Source: Bacteroidia bacterium
GTDB lineage: Bacteria > Bacteroidota > Bacteroidia > NS11-12g > UBA955
Reading direction: 5' to 3'
DNA: 14,897 nt
NCBI GenBank assembly: GCA_023258655.1
Contig: JALQWO010000018.1
Location: 1-14,897, forward strand
In this document: positions 13,629-14,897 of the stretch, piece after piece
How positions within the stretch are numbered: position 1 is the stretch's first letter
Layout of the letters: each line of letters starts with the position of its first letter
The notes under the pieces: generated by a model
What the model was told of the DNA's origin: nothing
Databases searched by the model: none
Seen by the model: only the letters and a program-made list of their open reading frames with translations
Translations under genes and position numbers: made by a program

Positions 13629-13675
13629 CAATACAACACCGACCCCAACGATGCCATCCACGGTCATTTACAATG

Positions 13676-14897
13676 CTAGAATCCCACGACAAACTGCAAT
13701 GATCTTCCGGGCATAAAAACCCCAGAACCGTGAGTCTTGTAAAGTGCATTGCCAACATTGGCCACTGCCAAATCCATGTAAATCCGTTTTTTCTGGCATC
13801 TCCACCGCAAATCCCCAACTACGTACCCAGCGGTTCCCGCTGGTCCAATCCGGTTATCCTGCACATCGCCCTGAGCCAGCCGCTTCTGAGGGGCCGCCGC
13901 ATGGATAGTGACGAACAACGTCTGTTGATCATTGATGCGATAACTGCTCTGCAGATTCGTCATAACTGGCGGAATTCTCCGCATGGGTTCATTCCGAGAT
14001 AGGTTGTCGCCCACCGTCACAAACGCTCCCCCCTTCAACCGGAAACGCTTTCCCATCACACAATAAAAATCCAATTCCGCCCCCTGAATTCTCGCCAAGC
14101 CCGTGTTTTGTTTATAATACACCGGATATCCTTGCAAGCTATCGGTCGGCGATTTCACCCGCGTAATTAGCCCTGAGAGTGCATTATGATAAAGACTTAC
14201 ACTCGCCATGGAGCTCTCCCCCTTCCACTTCAATCCCAGTTCCTTGTTTAGGCTGTATTCGGGTTTCAAGTCGTATTGTGGCACCTCAAACCGAAAATCT
14301 ACGATGCCCAGTGTTCCCAAATCGTCAATGTTGGGACTCCGATAACTGCTGCCAACATTGCTGTAAATGGCGAGGTTACTCAACAACTTGTGCGATGCCG
14401 ACACGTCAAATACAACGGCCTGATTATCGTCGACGACGTCACCCAATTCTACCGTTGGAATACGCACGCGTGAACCACTGAAACGCGCACCCAACCGCAA
14501 CAAACTGCGTTCCGTGGATTTCGTCGTATACGCAAACGCAGAAATTTGGTCATTGTGCGATTTATTTGGATACAATGCGCGCAGCCCTGTTTCCGTTCCC
14601 ATAACCAAATTCACATCCCTCCTTTGTGAAAATACCTGATCAAAATATCCGTCTATCCCCGCTACATATTGCCAGCCCCGTCGCTGAAATCCAAACAATT
14701 TGACTGTCACAAATCGCGTATCTACAGAATCTTTTTCTCGTCGTAAGACGTTAGAACTATTTTTTTGAAAAGAGCGCCATTCGCTCTGACTTTGCCATCC
14801 GCCCGTCAGTTCAATTTTTTCAACCAACCTGCCTAACTTGTGCCATTCTTTTCTCACATAGGTCAAGCTCCGCAGTTGCAAATCCATTTGGTAAAAT
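13676..14897 (-). CDS. TonB-dependent receptor, C-terminal part (runs off window)
   Basis: The frame is open through the right edge; codons before the ATG at 14887 are still coding, so that ATG is probably not the start and about 407 codons are seen. The product is the second half of a TonB-dependent barrel: alternating polar and hydrophobic strands, with SSYRSPNIDDLGTLGI near residue 185 from that ATG, the usual 'FRAPNxDDLG' landmark, and LKPEYSLNKELGLKW soon after. The end NVGNALYKTHGSGVFMPGRS followed by LQFVVGF is the typical 'N....Y..H......PGR....' finish with terminal Phe. It has no SusD partner in view. The barrel resembles metal-chelate or cobalamin/haem receptors more than SusC, but the ligand cannot be told without the plug. 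Confidence 0.88.
   Translation of the reverse strand, partial: FYQMDLQLRSLTYVRKEWHKLGRLVEKIELTGGWQSQSEWRSFQKNSSNVLRREKDSVDTRFVTVKLFGFQRRGWQYVAGIDGYFDQVFSQRRDVNLVMGTETGLRALYPNKSHNDQISAFAYTTKSTERSLLRLGARFSGSRVRIPTVELGDVVDDNQAVVFDVSASHKLLSNLAIYSNVGSSYRSPNIDDLGTLGIVDFRFEVPQYDLKPEYSLNKELGLKWKGESSMASVSLYHNALSGLITRVKSPTDSLQGYPVYYKQNTGLARIQGAELDFYCVMGKRFRLKGGAFVTVGDNLSRNEPMRRIPPVMTNLQSSYRINDQQTLFVTIHAAAPQKRLAQGDVQDNRIGPAGTAGYVVGDLRWRCQKKRIYMDLAVANVGNALYKTHGSGVFMPGRSLQFVVGF

Larger units (their letters stand above)
13303..13675. other. 373-base intergenic region before susC
   Basis: No reading frame here looks like a real gene. The stretch holds, from susC outwards, a 15-bp inverted repeat pair over the susC start region (13309-13417), an AT-rich segment (13418-13492), three tandem 11-bp near-repeats (13493-13526), and a possible terminator of the TonB receptor (13597-13628). 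An exact TAnnTTTG promoter motif was not found; the best on the minus strand is TTGATTTG (13334-13327), one base off and without a -33 TTG. Confidence 0.7.

Noticed and set aside
13609..13818. 69-codon minus-strand frame at the end of the TonB receptor
   Set aside because: It overlaps the receptor's conserved C-terminus in another frame and has no recognisable features.

Overview
The window looks like a chromosomal segment from a member of the Bacteroidota. The main reasons are a SusC/SusD outer-membrane pair with a SusD lipobox, two promoters of the Bacteroidota type (TTG, 20 bases, TAnnTTTG), a DUF5690-like membrane protein, and short intergenic spacers with few strong Shine-Dalgarno sites. 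I cannot place it below phylum level.

Layout. Positions 1-2350 are core housekeeping on the minus strand: the first 52 codons of an RND/MMPL-type transporter, the operon rpsF-rpsR-rplI with its promoter and a strong terminator, then rpmH-rnpA-yidD with its own promoter. A small membrane protein with a PH-like domain follows on the plus strand (2439-2963). From 2988 to 13302 there is an accessory block that reads as a phosphonate-use locus. It holds a phosphonatase-like HAD hydrolase (minus) and a divergent plus-strand operon: a D-Ala-D-Ala-ligase-like ATP-grasp enzyme, a PHP-type phosphoesterase, a DUF5690 permease-like protein and a TIGR03364-like FAD amine oxidoreductase. A convergent minus-strand unit follows: SusC, SusD and a PhnZ-like HD oxygenase. 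A partial TonB-dependent receptor closes the window (13676-14897).

How the parts could work together (inference). SusC/SusD would bring an aminophosphonate or phosphonate-bearing oligomer across the outer membrane, and the DUF5690 protein would be a candidate inner-membrane carrier. The FAD enzyme would oxidise an (N-substituted) aminoethylphosphonate to phosphonoacetaldehyde, which the HAD enzyme would cleave to acetaldehyde and phosphate. The HD oxygenase would be a second, oxidative C-P cleavage route. The ATP-grasp and PHP genes have no obvious place in this scheme and are the most open question. Two intergenic regions, before the plus-strand operon and before susC, carry tandem near-repeats with an exact 11-bp period that resemble Pho boxes. 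The susC leader can also form a long stem over its own start region. No RNA genes, CRISPR arrays, insertion sequences or origins were seen.
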